Assembly (NCBI RefSeq): GCF_019977235.1
Contig: NZ_AP024646.1
Span: 496,001-560,000 of the forward strand
Source: Arthrobacter sp. StoSoilB5
GTDB taxonomy: Bacteria > Actinomycetota > Actinomycetes > Actinomycetales > Micrococcaceae
DNA length: 64,000 nt
Direction of reading: 5' to 3'
The stretch's first letter is position 1. Each line of letters begins with the position of its first letter. Of this stretch, positions 25,377 through 34,734 are shown one piece after another. The notes below the pieces were generated by a model. It saw only the letters and a list, made by a program, of their open reading frames with translations. It had not been told where the DNA came from and ran no database searches. The translations under genes and the position numbers were made by a program.

Positions 25377-26606
25377 ATGAAAATCATTGCCGCTGAAGTC
25401 TTCGTGACCAGCCCCTCCCGTAACTTCGTCACCTTGCGCATCACTACGGAGGACGGCGTGACGGGCATCGGCGACGCGACGCTGAATGGCCGGGAACTCG
25501 CCGTCGCTGCGTACCTGAAGGAGCATGTGGCGCAGCTGTTGATCGGCAAGGATCCGCACCGGATCGAGGACACGTGGCAGTTCCTGTACCGGAGCTCTTA
25601 CTGGCGTCGTGGGCCTGTGACCATGGCGGCGATTGCCGCCGTGGATATGGCGTTGTGGGACATCAAGGGCAAAGTGGCCAATATGCCGGTGTACCAACTC
25701 CTGGGCGGCGCGTCGCGCAATGGGCTGCGCGCCTACGGCCACGCGTCGGGCTCGGACATTCCGTCGCTGTTCGACTCCGTCCGCGAGCACCTGGAGCTCG
25801 GTTACAAGTCCATCCGAATCCAGACCGCAGTTCCCGGCATCAAGGCCGTGTACGGTGTTGCCGCGCAGGCCCAGGCCTCCGGTGAACGTTACGACTACGA
25901 GCCCGCCGGCCGCGGTACCTTCCCCTTGGAAGAGGACTGGGACACCCGTGCCTACCTGCGGCACCTGCCCACTGTCTTTGAAGCCGTGCGCAACGAGTTT
26001 GGACCGGAAATCCCGCTGCTGCACGACGGCCATCACCGCATGACACCCATCCAGGCCGCCAAGCTTGGCAAGGCCTTGGAGCCGTATGACTTGTTCTGGT
26101 TGGAGGATTGCACGCCTGCCGAGAACCAGGAGGGCCTGCGCCTGGTCCGCCAGCACACCACCACGCCGCTGGCTATCGGTGAAATCTTCAACACCGTGTG
26201 GGATTACCAGACGCTCATCAAGGAGCAGCTGATCGACTACGTCCGCGCAGCCTCCACACACTTCGGCGGGATCTCACCCTTGAAGAAGGTCATGGACTTC
26301 GCAGCCCAGTACCAGATCAAGTCCGGATTCCACGGGCCCACTGACATCTCCCCGGTGGGCTTCGCCGCGCAGCTGCACGTTGGCCTGGCCATCCACAACT
26401 ACGGCATCCAGGAATACATGCAGCACTCCGACAAGACCAACGAGGTCTTCCAGCAGTCCATGACCTTCAAGGACGGCTACCTGCACCCCGGTGATAACCC
26501 GGGTATCGGCGTCGAGTTCAACGAGGAAGCAGCCGCCGCCTACCCGTACCAGCAGGCATACCTGCCGTACAACCGACTCGTGGACGGTACTGTTCATGAC
26601 TGGTAA
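25377..26606 (+). CDS. manD: D-mannonate dehydratase, enolase superfamily
   Basis: 409 residues, Mg-dependent dehydratase making 2-keto-3-deoxygluconate (KDG) from mannonate. Seen: metal ligands Asp217 (LLHDGHHR), Glu243 (WLEDCTP) and Glu269 (AIGEIFN); His219, His319 (GFHGPTD) and Tyr159 at the positions used as acid/base residues in characterised ManD enzymes. The very similar starvation protein RspA branch shares this layout. The 24-base gap from the reductase carries GGAAGG as ribosome site. It completes uronate to KDG; no KDG kinase or aldolase follows. Confidence 0.88.
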   Translation: MKIIAAEVFVTSPSRNFVTLRITTEDGVTGIGDATLNGRELAVAAYLKEHVAQLLIGKDPHRIEDTWQFLYRSSYWRRGPVTMAAIAAVDMALWDIKGKVANMPVYQLLGGASRNGLRAYGHASGSDIPSLFDSVREHLELGYKSIRIQTAVPGIKAVYGVAAQAQASGERYDYEPAGRGTFPLEEDWDTRAYLRHLPTVFEAVRNEFGPEIPLLHDGHHRMTPIQAAKLGKALEPYDLFWLEDCTPAENQEGLRLVRQHTTTPLAIGEIFNTVWDYQTLIKEQLIDYVRAASTHFGGISPLKKVMDFAAQYQIKSGFHGPTDISPVGFAAQLHVGLAIHNYGIQEYMQHSDKTNEVFQQSMTFKDGYLHPGDNPGIGVEFNEEAAAAYPYQQAYLPYNRLVDGTVHDW

Positions 26607-27234
26607 AGCGGACGTGACGGGTACAGCGGACATGACTGGTGATTCCGGTTTTGCGGCACGAGGCGCCCATCCGCACATTGTGGTGATGGGCGTGGCCGGC
26701 TGTGGCAAGAGCACTGTCGGCGCAGCCGTTGCTGAGCGTCTCGGAGCCGAATTCCTCGACGGCGATTCGCTGCACCCGCAATCGAACATCGACAAGATGG
26801 CTTCGGGTACTCCGCTGGACGATGAGGACCGCGCGCCTTGGCTGGCCGAGATCGGGGGGCGGTTCACGGCGTCGAACTCTGCCCTGGTGATTGCCTGCAG
26901 CGCGCTCAAGCGCGCCTACCGGGACATCATCCGCACCGGCGATCCGTCCGTGGTGTTCGTGCACCTGCAGGGGACGCGGGAGATACTGAATGAACGCATG
27001 AACGCCCGGCCTGGCCACTTCATGCCGGCGTCCTTGCTGGATTCGCAACTTTCAACGCTGGAGCCGTTGCAGGCCGATGAAGCCGGGTTGGAACTGGACA
27101 TCGATCAACCCGTGGAGAAGATCTTGGACGGGGTAGTCGCAGCCCTCGAAGGCTTGGCCGAGGCGGCCGCCGGACCGTTCCTTGCGAACCCCAAGGCGAC
27201 CCAGTTCAACGAGGACGATTCCGCCGTGGAGTGA
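26596..27234 (+). CDS. gntK: Gluconokinase (GntK family)
   Basis: 212 residues from the ATG at 26596, inside the last codons of manD; an in-frame ATG at 26632 would remove a repetitive [12 protein letters not shown] leader and may be the true start. Seen: Walker [17 protein letters not shown], the lid segment and [16 protein letters not shown], then [15 protein letters not shown], all typical of gluconate kinase. Last gene of the operon. It could phosphorylate gluconate derived from the same diet, or act on a pathway product; KDG kinase activity is not known for this family. Confidence 0.85.
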   Translation: MTGKADVTGTADMTGDSGFAARGAHPHIVVMGVAGCGKSTVGAAVAERLGAEFLDGDSLHPQSNIDKMASGTPLDDEDRAPWLAEIGGRFTASNSALVIACSALKRAYRDIIRTGDPSVVFVHLQGTREILNERMNARPGHFMPASLLDSQLSTLEPLQADEAGLELDIDQPVEKILDGVVAALEGLAEAAAGPFLANPKATQFNEDDSAVE

Positions 27235-27340
27235 GTGGGGAGTGCTAGCGGCTCCATGACCCCGGAAGAGGAGATCTGCCATCTGTTCATTAACCACATC
27301 AACGATTACTGACCCGTGTTTAGGCACAGGACTGAAATGC

Positions 27341-27751
27341 CTAGACAGGCTCGACTTCAGGTCCCCGCTTGGCCTTCCTCGCAGCCGGTTTGAGCCTATA
27401 TATGTGGGGGACTTCTACCTCGCTCTCCAGGAAGAACGGCAACCCTGAGATGACCATCCCTGCAACTGCGGCGATACCGTGAAGGCCAGCTTCGTTCAAT
27501 TGCGGGACGCCAATCCAATGGAGTCCAGCCGTTCTCAAGCCTGTTCGTTCATCGGCGTTGGTCAGCTGGTTCGCGTCCTGCGTGATGATCGCGTCGAAAT
27601 CCCTCTCGGCCAAATACTCGAAGAGCTCCATGTCTTCAACGCCTCGCAGCGTTTCTTGATCTGGGTGGCGGAAGGTGTGCCGTCGATACAGCTTAGTGAG
27701 GGGCTCAACCAAGGCTTGGTATGGAAGATTTTCGTCTAAGTAAAGCTTCAA
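27341..27751 (-). CDS. DUF5615-type PIN-like toxin (VapC45-like)
   Basis: 136 residues with a PIN-like nuclease core: MKLYLDENLPYQ (acidic pair Asp6/Glu7), then DAIITQDANQL (Asp) and a conserved Asn/Thr/Asp stretch. Family members are toxin partners of DUF433-containing antitoxins. The start overlaps the antitoxin stop by 4 bases (ATGA), antitoxin first, the usual TA layout. RNase activity is expected from the fold, not shown. A short dyad TAGGCA/TGCCTA (27321-27343) at its stop may act in termination. Confidence 0.72.
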   Translation of the reverse strand: MKLYLDENLPYQALVEPLTKLYRRHTFRHPDQETLRGVEDMELFEYLAERDFDAIITQDANQLTNADERTGLRTAGLHWIGVPQLNEAGLHGIAAVAGMVISGLPFFLESEVEVPHIYRLKPAARKAKRGPEVEPV

Positions 27752-28407
27752 TGTCCGAGCCGCCGTTCCCGGACTGAGGCCTCAAAGTCCGCAGCGTCCA
27801 AGGCGGCTTGCGCCGATACGTGCGGGTAGTAGTGGTGGGCATCCTCGGGCGCAACGGATCCATCTTCCAGCAGCAGGGCAACAGTGTCGTATCTGACTCT
27901 CGTGCCTGCGATTGTTGGCCAACCCCCCATGCGCCGCTCGCGGACTTCGATGTTCGTCCGGGGCTGACGGAAATCAACGACGTCTTGACCTTGAAGGTTA
28001 GTGAAAGGCTCGAAGACGTCAGCCATCGACAGCAGAAGAGTTTGACCGCGTCGCTTCACCAGATCGACCAGGTCCCGGCCATCCTCGTCAACAAGGAAGA
28101 TTGTCTTCCTGTCCGTCACGAGTTTGTAGCTTGATGGGTGGTCAGTAAGGTCGTAATCCTGGAGGGTGCCCATAGCTGTGCGGATGCGCTGCAGAGGAAG
28201 CTCACTGCGAAGCCTGACGAACGTACGCAGCGCCACAATGTCGCGAAATGAGTACATAGCTCTCGGTCGGCAAGCCACCTCGGGCGCTAGCAGCGCGGGA
28301 GCGTTGCGCCAGTGCCTCAGCTGGGACATGGAGGCACCACTCAAAACTGACGCCAATTCGGATGGAAATGTCACGAGAACACCACCTTCCTCCGGTTCTC
28401 TTGCCAC
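27748..28407 (-). CDS. MerR-like HTH plus DUF433 antitoxin
   Basis: 219 residues from a GTG at 28407; an in-frame GTG at 28374 (VTFPSELASVL), behind GGAGG, is an alternative start. N-terminal helix-turn-helix of MerR style (LSGASMSQLRHWRN, then YSFRDIVALRTFVRLR, about residues 23-75) and a C-terminal DUF433 domain (about 150-210: GGWPTIAGTRVRYDTVALLL, then HYYPHVSAQAALDAADFE). Antitoxin of the adjacent PIN-like toxin and probable autorepressor. Its codon use looks less GC-biased than its neighbours, consistent with transfer. Confidence 0.72.
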   Translation of the reverse strand: MAREPEEGGVLVTFPSELASVLSGASMSQLRHWRNAPALLAPEVACRPRAMYSFRDIVALRTFVRLRSELPLQRIRTAMGTLQDYDLTDHPSSYKLVTDRKTIFLVDEDGRDLVDLVKRRGQTLLLSMADVFEPFTNLQGQDVVDFRQPRTNIEVRERRMGGWPTIAGTRVRYDTVALLLEDGSVAPEDAHHYYPHVSAQAALDAADFEASVRERRLGH

Positions 28408-28864
28408 GTGCGGTCTAAATGTAACAGGGCTCCACCGTTCCCCCTCTATTGGAAGTATCCCGCAACATCAGAATAGATCGAGGCTATGACATCATTGCGC
28501 GGCCCCTAGAAGCCTCGCCATGTTTGCTCGATGACTTCTCAATCCTGCAGCCCCGGGTGCTCCCATGGGGCGATGGTCCGTTTCAGTAGCCGGGTCAAAT
28601 GCGAACCGGACCAGCCTCATCGACCAGTTTGGCCGGAGGTCAACAGGCTCCCGGGGTGGCGAAGCAGGGCAGGGAATGCGGTGAACGTCGGTCTGTTCAA
28701 GGTCACGTGTACTCACTTGGGAATCCGCTGACCTTCGGGTGTTTCGGGAGAGGCGAAATTCGAGGTCAACATGTATCGGCGTTTCCCGAATTTTCATGCG
28801 CGCGCACATGGCATGCTCTGAATATCTTCTGCTCGAAGTTGAAATGCGAAATTGAGGAATAACC
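28408..28864. other. Gene-free gap between the TA pair and the WYL-like gene
   Basis: About 457 bases with no convincing reading frame on either strand; a 134-codon minus-strand frame here has no coding character. The right 120 bases are clearly richer in A and T than the surroundings, and the gap separates divergent genes, so it should hold both promoters. No repeat is seen. Confidence 0.4.
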
Positions 28865-29155
28865 GTGGATCTTTCGAAAGCAATACAGAATCGCAATCTC
28901 GTGGCTTTTCAATATGACGGACACCAGCGGGTGGTCGTACCTGCGGCATTTGGAAGACATGCCACGAGCGGTAACGAGGTCTTGCGGGGCTACCAAGTTG
29001 AAGGGACGGGCAAGTCCCGGCCCGTTCCATTTTGGGACCTCTTCCTGACAGGCAAAATGTCCGACGTGGAGATTTTGGACAGGCAGTTTACCGAAGATCC
29101 GCCCTCCTACAGCCGCGACGACAAGCACATCCGCCCGATTCACGCCCAACTCTGA
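28865..29155 (+). CDS. Small WYL-domain-like protein
   Basis: 96 residues from a GTG. The sequence (IQNRNLVAFQYDGHQRVVVP, then GRHATSGNEVLRGYQVEGTG, then WDLFLTGKMSDVEILDRQF) matches the beta-rich WYL ligand-sensing fold found in DNA-damage and phage-defence regulators, here without any DNA-binding domain. Codon use is less GC-rich than the neighbours. It stands alone, followed by a strong terminator. Function unknown; stand-alone short WYL-like proteins may be partners of other regulators. Confidence 0.6.
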   Translation: MDLSKAIQNRNLVAFQYDGHQRVVVPAAFGRHATSGNEVLRGYQVEGTGKSRPVPFWDLFLTGKMSDVEILDRQFTEDPPSYSRDDKHIRPIHAQL

Positions 29156-29255
29156 AGGAATGGTGGAGGCGCTTGGCTTAGCGAAGTCCCGGATGGCGTA
29201 CTCAGCTCTGCCCTTGGTTACCCGTCCCTGTGGTGAGGCTAGGAGGAGCGCGCGA

Positions 29256-29287
29256 AGCCCGGTACCGCCTCCAAGCGGTGCCGGGCT
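29256..29287 (+). terminator. Terminator after the WYL-like gene
   Basis: AGCCCGGTACCGC pairs with GCGGTGCCGGGCT (one wobble) over a six-base loop, followed by a pyrimidine tail CTTCCTT. It lies about 100 bases past the stop. Confidence 0.75.
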
Positions 29288-29318
29288 CTTCCTTGCCCAT
29301 CGAACGGGAACGCGCCAA

Positions 29319-29435
29319 TTGTGAACGCTAACAACGATTCAAGTCAAGTGTTCTTGGCAAGCTTCTGCACTTGGTAGGGCCGTGTGCGAATTGTGATCTA
29401 ATCCACTTGACCGACGGTATTGTTAGCGTTCACAA
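29319..29435. promoter_or_regulatory. Two mirrored LacI-type operators upstream of the ABC sugar operon
   Basis: TTGTGAACGCTAACAA at 29319-29334 and its exact reverse complement TTGTTAGCGTTCACAA at 29420-29435, centres 101 bp apart. The core resembles actinobacterial LacI-type sugar sites (TGTTAGCGNTNACA). TTGACC at 29408 just before the second site may be a -35 box. Spacing of about ten helical turns could allow looping. The LacI gene at the end of this operon is the probable binder. Confidence 0.7.
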
Positions 29436-29568
29436 TGGCAGTCGTATCACCTTGAAGTGGCATGTGCCGCCCCCAGCACACAGGCCAACCCAGCTTCACC
29501 GTGCCGGACGCGCAGATGCTCCGGCTGCATCAGAGTTCGCGGCAATGCTGCCGCGGAAGGAGAGCATC

Positions 29569-30693
29569 GTGAGATTAAAGAAACTCCTGGGCGCCGTAGC
29601 GGTTGTCCTTACCTTGACCGTGGGAGCCACGGGCTGCGGTAGCCGCGGAGGAGCTGCCGAATCCAGCAGCACCGCCAAGCCCAGCGATTCGCTGGTGGGC
29701 ATTTCGATGCCGACACAGACGTCCGAGCGTTGGATTGCCGATGGCGCCAACGTTGAGAAGTCCTTGAAGGACCTTGGGTACAAGACCGACCTTCAGTTCG
29801 CCAACGATGACATCCCTACGCAGGTTTCCCAGATCGAGAACATGCTGACCAAGGGCGCCAAGGCCCTGATCATCGCAGCAATTGATGGCACCACGCTGAC
29901 TGACGTCCTGGCCAAGGCCAAGGAACAGAACGTCAAGGTCATCGCCTACGACCGCCTCATCAACGGCACACCAAACGTTGATTACTACACCACCTTTGAC
30001 AACTACACCGTTGGTGTCCAGCAGGCTACCTCGCTGCTCACCGGCCTGGGCTTGGTAGATGCAAGTGGCAAGAAGGTTGACGGCAAGGGCCCGTTCAACG
30101 TGGAGCTCTTCGCTGGAAGCCCGGATGACAACAACGCCAACTTCTTCTGGACTGGCGCAATGGACACGCTCAAGCCCTACTTGGACGCCGGCACCTTGAA
30201 GGTTCCCAGCGGCCAGACCAAGTTCGAACAAGCAGCCATCCTGCGCTGGCAGGCACCTGTGGCGCAGAAGCGCATGGAAGATATCCTGACCTCCGCTTAC
30301 AGCTCCGGCACCAAGCTGGACGGCGTGCTCTCCCCGTATGACGGCCTTTCCATCGGCATCATCTCGGCCCTGACCAGCACTGGCGGCTACTCCACCGGTA
30401 AGCTGCCGGTTGTGACCGGCCAGGACGCCGAGAAGGGCTCAGTGAAGTCCATCATCGCCGGCGAGCAGTACTCGACGATTTTCAAGGACACCCGCCAACT
30501 CGGTGCACAGGCCGTGAAGATGGTTGACGCCGTACTCAAGGGCAATGAACCGGAAACCAACGACACCAAGACCTACAACAACAAGGTCAAGGTTGTTCCG
30601 GCCTTCCTCCTGAAGTCCGTCATTATCACCAAGGACAACTACAAGAAGGAACTCATCGACTCGGGCTATTACAAGGAATCCGACGTCAAGTAA
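29569..30693 (+). CDS. Multiple-monosaccharide ABC transporter binding protein (ChvE-like)
   Basis: 374 residues from a GTG behind GGAAGGAGAGC. Lipoprotein signal ([10 protein letters not shown], Cys near residue 21), then a class I periplasmic-binding fold of the xylose/arabinose/galactose type: [74 protein letters not shown]. It is followed by the ATPase and permease of the same system. Two mirrored operators lie upstream. Likely substrate: aldoses such as arabinose, xylose or galactose. Confidence 0.87.
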   Translation: MRLKKLLGAVAVVLTLTVGATGCGSRGGAAESSSTAKPSDSLVGISMPTQTSERWIADGANVEKSLKDLGYKTDLQFANDDIPTQVSQIENMLTKGAKALIIAAIDGTTLTDVLAKAKEQNVKVIAYDRLINGTPNVDYYTTFDNYTVGVQQATSLLTGLGLVDASGKKVDGKGPFNVELFAGSPDDNNANFFWTGAMDTLKPYLDAGTLKVPSGQTKFEQAAILRWQAPVAQKRMEDILTSAYSSGTKLDGVLSPYDGLSIGIISALTSTGGYSTGKLPVVTGQDAEKGSVKSIIAGEQYSTIFKDTRQLGAQAVKMVDAVLKGNEPETNDTKTYNNKVKVVPAFLLKSVIITKDNYKKELIDSGYYKESDVK

Positions 30694-30805
30694 GCATTTC
30701 CTTCGGGTTGTGGCCCTGCCGCCAAGCGGGGCGGGGCCACAACCCACCATGAGCCGGCCGAATCCCCGGCCAGGCCAAGTTCCAACCAGTCAGTGGGAAT
30801 TGACG

Positions 30806-32335
30806 ATGAACGTACCCATTCTTCAAATGCGAGGAATCACCAAGACCTTCCCCGGGGTCAAGGCCCTTCAGGACGTCACCCTGGATGTAAACCGCGGCGA
30901 AGTCCACGCCATCTGCGGAGAGAACGGCGCCGGGAAATCCACCCTGATGAAGGTGTTGTCCGGCGTGTACCCGCACAACTCCTTTGACGGCGACATCCTC
31001 TTTGAGAACGAACCCTGCGAATTCAACAGCATCTCGGACAGCGAGAAGCGCGGGATTGTGATCATCCACCAGGAGTTGGCCCTTAGCCCGTACCTTTCCA
31101 TCGCGGAGAACATCTACCTTGGTAACGAACTGGCAAACAATGGCTGGGTGGATTGGCGAAAAACCAACCTCGAGGCCGCCAAACTGCTTGCCCGTGTGGG
31201 ATTGAGCGAAAACCCCGTCACGCCCATCCAGCACATCAGTGTTGGCAAGCAGCAGTTGGTGGAGATTGCCAAGGCGCTTTCCAAGGAGGTGAAGCTCCTC
31301 ATCCTGGATGAGCCAACCGCTGCTCTGAACGATGAAGACTCGGACCACCTGCTGGACCTCATCCTGCACCTCAAAGGCCAAGGCGTCACCAGCATCATCA
31401 TCAGCCACAAACTCAACGAGATCCGCAAGGTGGCTGACGCCGTCACCATCATCCGCGATGGCAAGTCCATCGAGACCCTTCGGCTGGACCAGGGCCAGAT
31501 CACCCAGGAGCGCATCATCCGCGGCATGGTGGGACGCGATCTCGAAAGCCTCTATCCGGACCGGACCCCGAACATCGGCGAGGAAGTCCTGCGCATTGAA
31601 GACTGGACGGTGCAGCACCCCCAGGACCACAGCCGGATTGTGGTGCACAACGCCAACCTGAATGTGCGCAAGGGCGAAGTGGTGGGCCTGGCTGGCCTGA
31701 TGGGCGCTGGCCGTACCGAGCTGGCCATGAGCGTGTTCGGCCGGACGTACGGACGCGCCGTTTCGGGCAAGGTCTATAAGTACGGCGAAGAGATCAACAC
31801 TTCCACTGTTTCCGACGCGATCGACCATGGCATTGCCTATGCCACCGAGGACCGCAAGCACTATGGCCTGAACCTGATTGAGGACATCAAGCGCAACATC
31901 TCCATGGCGGCGCTGAACAAACTGGCCAAACGCGGCTGGGTTGATGGCAACAAGGAGACCACCGTTGCCAACCATTACCGGAAGAGCATGAACATCAAGG
32001 CGCCGTCAGTGGCAGCCATCACCGGCAAGCTCTCGGGCGGCAACCAGCAGAAGGTCGTGCTGAGCAAGTGGATGTTCTCGGATCCGGACGTTCTGATCCT
32101 GGATGAACCGACCCGGGGCATCGATGTCGGCGCCAAGTTCGAGATTTACACGATCATCAATGAGCTGGCAGCCGCCGGGAAAGCCGTCATCGTCATCTCC
32201 TCGGAGCTACCGGAGCTCCTGGGCATTTGCGACAGGATCTACACGCTGTCCGCAGGTCACATCACTGGCGAGGTCCCCATCGCCGAGGCCACCCAGGAAA
32301 CACTCATGCACTTCATGACTCAAGAGAAGGAATAG
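30806..32335 (+). CDS. Sugar ABC transporter ATPase, tandem domains (MmsA/XylG type)
   Basis: 509 residues with two ABC domains. The first has Walker [10 protein letters not shown] at 38-46, signature HISVGKQQL and Walker [12 protein letters not shown]; the second has a degenerate Walker A (GLMGAGRTE), signature LSGGNQQKV and Walker [13 protein letters not shown]. This is the usual layout of CUT2-class sugar ATPases. An upstream extension to 30710 crosses the intergenic stretch and lacks a ribosome site. It belongs with the binding protein before and the permease after. Confidence 0.9.
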   Translation: MNVPILQMRGITKTFPGVKALQDVTLDVNRGEVHAICGENGAGKSTLMKVLSGVYPHNSFDGDILFENEPCEFNSISDSEKRGIVIIHQELALSPYLSIAENIYLGNELANNGWVDWRKTNLEAAKLLARVGLSENPVTPIQHISVGKQQLVEIAKALSKEVKLLILDEPTAALNDEDSDHLLDLILHLKGQGVTSIIISHKLNEIRKVADAVTIIRDGKSIETLRLDQGQITQERIIRGMVGRDLESLYPDRTPNIGEEVLRIEDWTVQHPQDHSRIVVHNANLNVRKGEVVGLAGLMGAGRTELAMSVFGRTYGRAVSGKVYKYGEEINTSTVSDAIDHGIAYATEDRKHYGLNLIEDIKRNISMAALNKLAKRGWVDGNKETTVANHYRKSMNIKAPSVAAITGKLSGGNQQKVVLSKWMFSDPDVLILDEPTRGIDVGAKFEIYTIINELAAAGKAVIVISSELPELLGICDRIYTLSAGHITGEVPIAEATQETLMHFMTQEKE

Positions 32336-32340
32336 CCAAC

Positions 32341-33624
32341 ATGTCCGCCCTACGAGAATCCCTTGGCTTCCTCACAAGCCGCCTCCGCCAGGTTGGCATC
32401 TTCGTCGCCCTGATCCTGATCGTTATCCTTTTCCAGGTCCTGACCAACGGCATCCTGCTCGAACCCCAGAACGTCAGCAACCTGGTGGTCCAGAACAGCT
32501 ACATCCTAATCCTTGCCATAGGCATGGTGATGGTTATCATCGCCGGCCACATCGATCTCTCCGTCGGATCCATCGCCGGGTTCATCGGTGCTGTTGCCGG
32601 TGTGATGATCGTGCACTGGGGCTGGGCGTGGTGGCTGGCCATCCCGGCCTGTCTCCTGGTAGGTGCCTTGGTGGGTGCCTGGCAGGGCTACTGGATTGCC
32701 TACGTGGGCATTCCCGCCTTCATCGTCACCCTGGCCGGTATGCTCATCTTCCGCGGCCTGACGCTGATCACGCTGAAGAACCAGCAGATCACCCCGTTCC
32801 CCAACGAGTTGCGGGCGCTCGGTGGCGGCTTCCTCCCGGATATTTCCGGCGGCACATCCGTACTGGAATGGCTGACGGTCATTCTTGGTGTGGGCGGCAC
32901 GGCAGCCATTCTCTTCCAGGCCATCAAGGAACGCCGGGTCCGGCGCAAGTTCAACCTGGAGAATGAGCCGATGGCGTGGTTTGCCGTCAAGAATGGCTTC
33001 ATCGCTGTGCTAATGCTCATCATCACGTTCCTGCTGGCCAGCTATCGTGGAACGCCGATCGTGCTGATCGTGCTGGCAGTCCTCGTGATCCTCTACTCGG
33101 CTTTGATGAACAACAGCATCTTCGGGCGCCACACTTACGCCATTGGTGGCAACCTCCATGCAGCAGAACTCTCCGGCATCAAGACCAAGAAGGTAACCTT
33201 CCGGCTGTTCGTCAACATGGGCGTCCTCGCCGCGTTGGCTGGCTTGGTGTTCACGGCACGACTGAACTCGGCCCAGCCCGCAGGCGGTACCGGCTTTGAA
33301 CTGGACTCCATTGCGGCCGCCTTCATCGGTGGCGCGGCCGTCCAAGGCGGCATCGGTACCGTTGCGGGAGCAATGATCGGTGGCCTCATCATGGGTGTCC
33401 TGAACAACGGCATGTCCATCCTGGGCCTTGGGACCGACTACCAGCAGCTCATCAAGGGCCTGGTTCTCCTCCTTGCAGTAGGCTTCGATATCTTCAACAA
33501 GAACCGGACCGGTGCCGGTGGAGGATCATCCATCGGCCGCCGCTTCAAGTGGAAGACCACGCCTCCCGCTACCGAAGCTACGAAACCTGCCGCGACAGAG
33601 CCTGTGCGGGTCGACGCGAAGTAG
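32341..33624 (+). CDS. Sugar ABC permease, CUT2 class (MmsB-like)
   Basis: A 427-residue membrane protein with about 10-11 helices. Seen: AIGMVMVIIAGHIDLSVGSI and GIPAFIVTLAGMLIFRGLTL, signatures of the RbsC/XylH branch, and the C-terminal GAAVQGGIGTVAGAMIGGLI. The start at 32341 is 5 bases after the ATPase stop, with GAGAAGGA upstream. Longer than RbsC by an extra loop near residues 170-230, as usual for the multiple-monosaccharide transporters. Confidence 0.9.
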   Translation: MSALRESLGFLTSRLRQVGIFVALILIVILFQVLTNGILLEPQNVSNLVVQNSYILILAIGMVMVIIAGHIDLSVGSIAGFIGAVAGVMIVHWGWAWWLAIPACLLVGALVGAWQGYWIAYVGIPAFIVTLAGMLIFRGLTLITLKNQQITPFPNELRALGGGFLPDISGGTSVLEWLTVILGVGGTAAILFQAIKERRVRRKFNLENEPMAWFAVKNGFIAVLMLIITFLLASYRGTPIVLIVLAVLVILYSALMNNSIFGRHTYAIGGNLHAAELSGIKTKKVTFRLFVNMGVLAALAGLVFTARLNSAQPAGGTGFELDSIAAAFIGGAAVQGGIGTVAGAMIGGLIMGVLNNGMSILGLGTDYQQLIKGLVLLLAVGFDIFNKNRTGAGGGSSIGRRFKWKTTPPATEATKPAATEPVRVDAK

Positions 33625-33630
33625 GTCAGG

Positions 33631-34734
33631 ATGTCCCGCGGCGTTCCAGCGCCACCACCATCATCACGGCCCCGGGCAATGCCCGGGGCCGTGCCTGGAA
33701 TACCGGCAAGGCCACCGGTCATGGGGGACGTAGCCAAGTTGGCTGGGGTCTCGCACCAGACCGTTTCCCGTGTCCTGAACAACCACCCGAACGTCAGCGG
33801 GAAGACCAAGGAACGCGTGGAATCGGCCATCGCCAGCCTGGGCTACCGGCGCAATACAGCAGCGCGCAGCTTGGTGACGCGACGTTCCCGGACGATCGGC
33901 GTGCTGGCCTGCGAAACCGGCCAGTACGGACCAGCGAATACCTTGCTGGGAGTCGAGCAGGCAGGAAGGGAAGCAGGCTATTTCGTCAGCATCGCCAATC
34001 TCCGCGAGGTGACGGGCGAGAGCATCAACGATGCGATCGCGCACTTCCGCAACCAGTCCGTGGAGGGGGTGGTCATCCTTGTCCCGCATCCGGATGTCCT
34101 CGCTGCTTTAAGTGACGTCAGCGTTCCCTTTCCCGTGGTCGCCGTTGGTGCAGGAACGGGAACACAACTGACGGGCGCTTCACTGAACCAGCGTTTGGGA
34201 GCGCGGCTGGCAGTGGAGCATCTCATCGGGCTTGGTCACCGCCACATTGGGCATATTTCCGGGCCACCGCATTGGATTGACGCCGCGGAGCGAATCAAGG
34301 GATGGCGGGAGGCACTCGCCAGTGCTGGCCTGGAGGCCGACGTCCTCCTTCAAGGGGCATGGGACGCCGCGTCCGGGTACCAGGCCGGGTTGGAGCTCAT
34401 TGAGCAACGCAGCCACGACGAAAAGCCCGCCGTTACCGCCGTCTTTGTCGCGAACGACCAAATGGCCGTTGGCGTCCTTCGCGCCCTCCAGGAAGCCAAT
34501 CTGCGGGTGCCTGTCGACATCAGCGTGGTTGGCTATGACGACCAGCCTGAAGCCGCGTTCTTCCTGCCTCCGCTGACTACCATCAAACAGGACTTTGAAG
34601 AGCTCGGCCGCCGTTGCATGTCCGCAGTACTCCACCAGCTGGAAAGCGATGGCGGCAATGAGGAGCAGATCGTCAATCCCCGTCTGGTGATCCGCTCGAC
34701 TACGGCGCCGCCAACTCCACCTGCCGCGTTGTAG
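33631..34734 (+). CDS. LacI-family regulator of the monosaccharide ABC operon
   Basis: 367 residues from 33631; starts at 33679 (in the loop of the hairpin at 33665-33693) and 33721 are also in frame, giving 351 or 337 residues. Helix-turn-helix MGDVAKLAGVSHQTVSRVLN, hinge YRRNTAARSLVTRRS, then the sugar-binding domain (IGVLACETGQYGPANTLLGV; VVGYDDQPEAAFFLPPLTTI). It begins 6 bases after the permease stop and so is probably both operon-encoded and autoregulated. The two mirrored sites at 29.3-29.4 kb are its likely targets. Confidence 0.85.
   Translation: MSRGVPAPPPSSRPRAMPGAVPGIPARPPVMGDVAKLAGVSHQTVSRVLNNHPNVSGKTKERVESAIASLGYRRNTAARSLVTRRSRTIGVLACETGQYGPANTLLGVEQAGREAGYFVSIANLREVTGESINDAIAHFRNQSVEGVVILVPHPDVLAALSDVSVPFPVVAVGAGTGTQLTGASLNQRLGARLAVEHLIGLGHRHIGHISGPPHWIDAAERIKGWREALASAGLEADVLLQGAWDAASGYQAGLELIEQRSHDEKPAVTAVFVANDQMAVGVLRALQEANLRVPVDISVVGYDDQPEAAFFLPPLTTIKQDFEELGRRCMSAVLHQLESDGGNEEQIVNPRLVIRSTTAPPTPPAAL
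33665..33693 (+). other. Very stable hairpin at the LacI gene start
   Basis: CACGGCCCCGGGC, loop AAT, GCCCGGGGCCGTG: a perfect 13-bp stem with a three-base loop, 40 bases past the permease stop. No T run follows. It may attenuate read-through from the transporter genes into the regulator or mask its start; an ATG lies across the loop. Confidence 0.65.

Noticed and set aside
28492..28896. 134-codon minus-strand frame in the gap before the WYL-like gene
   Set aside because: Arg/Ser/Pro-rich, no recognisable motif, no ribosome site, overlaps the start of the WYL-like gene.
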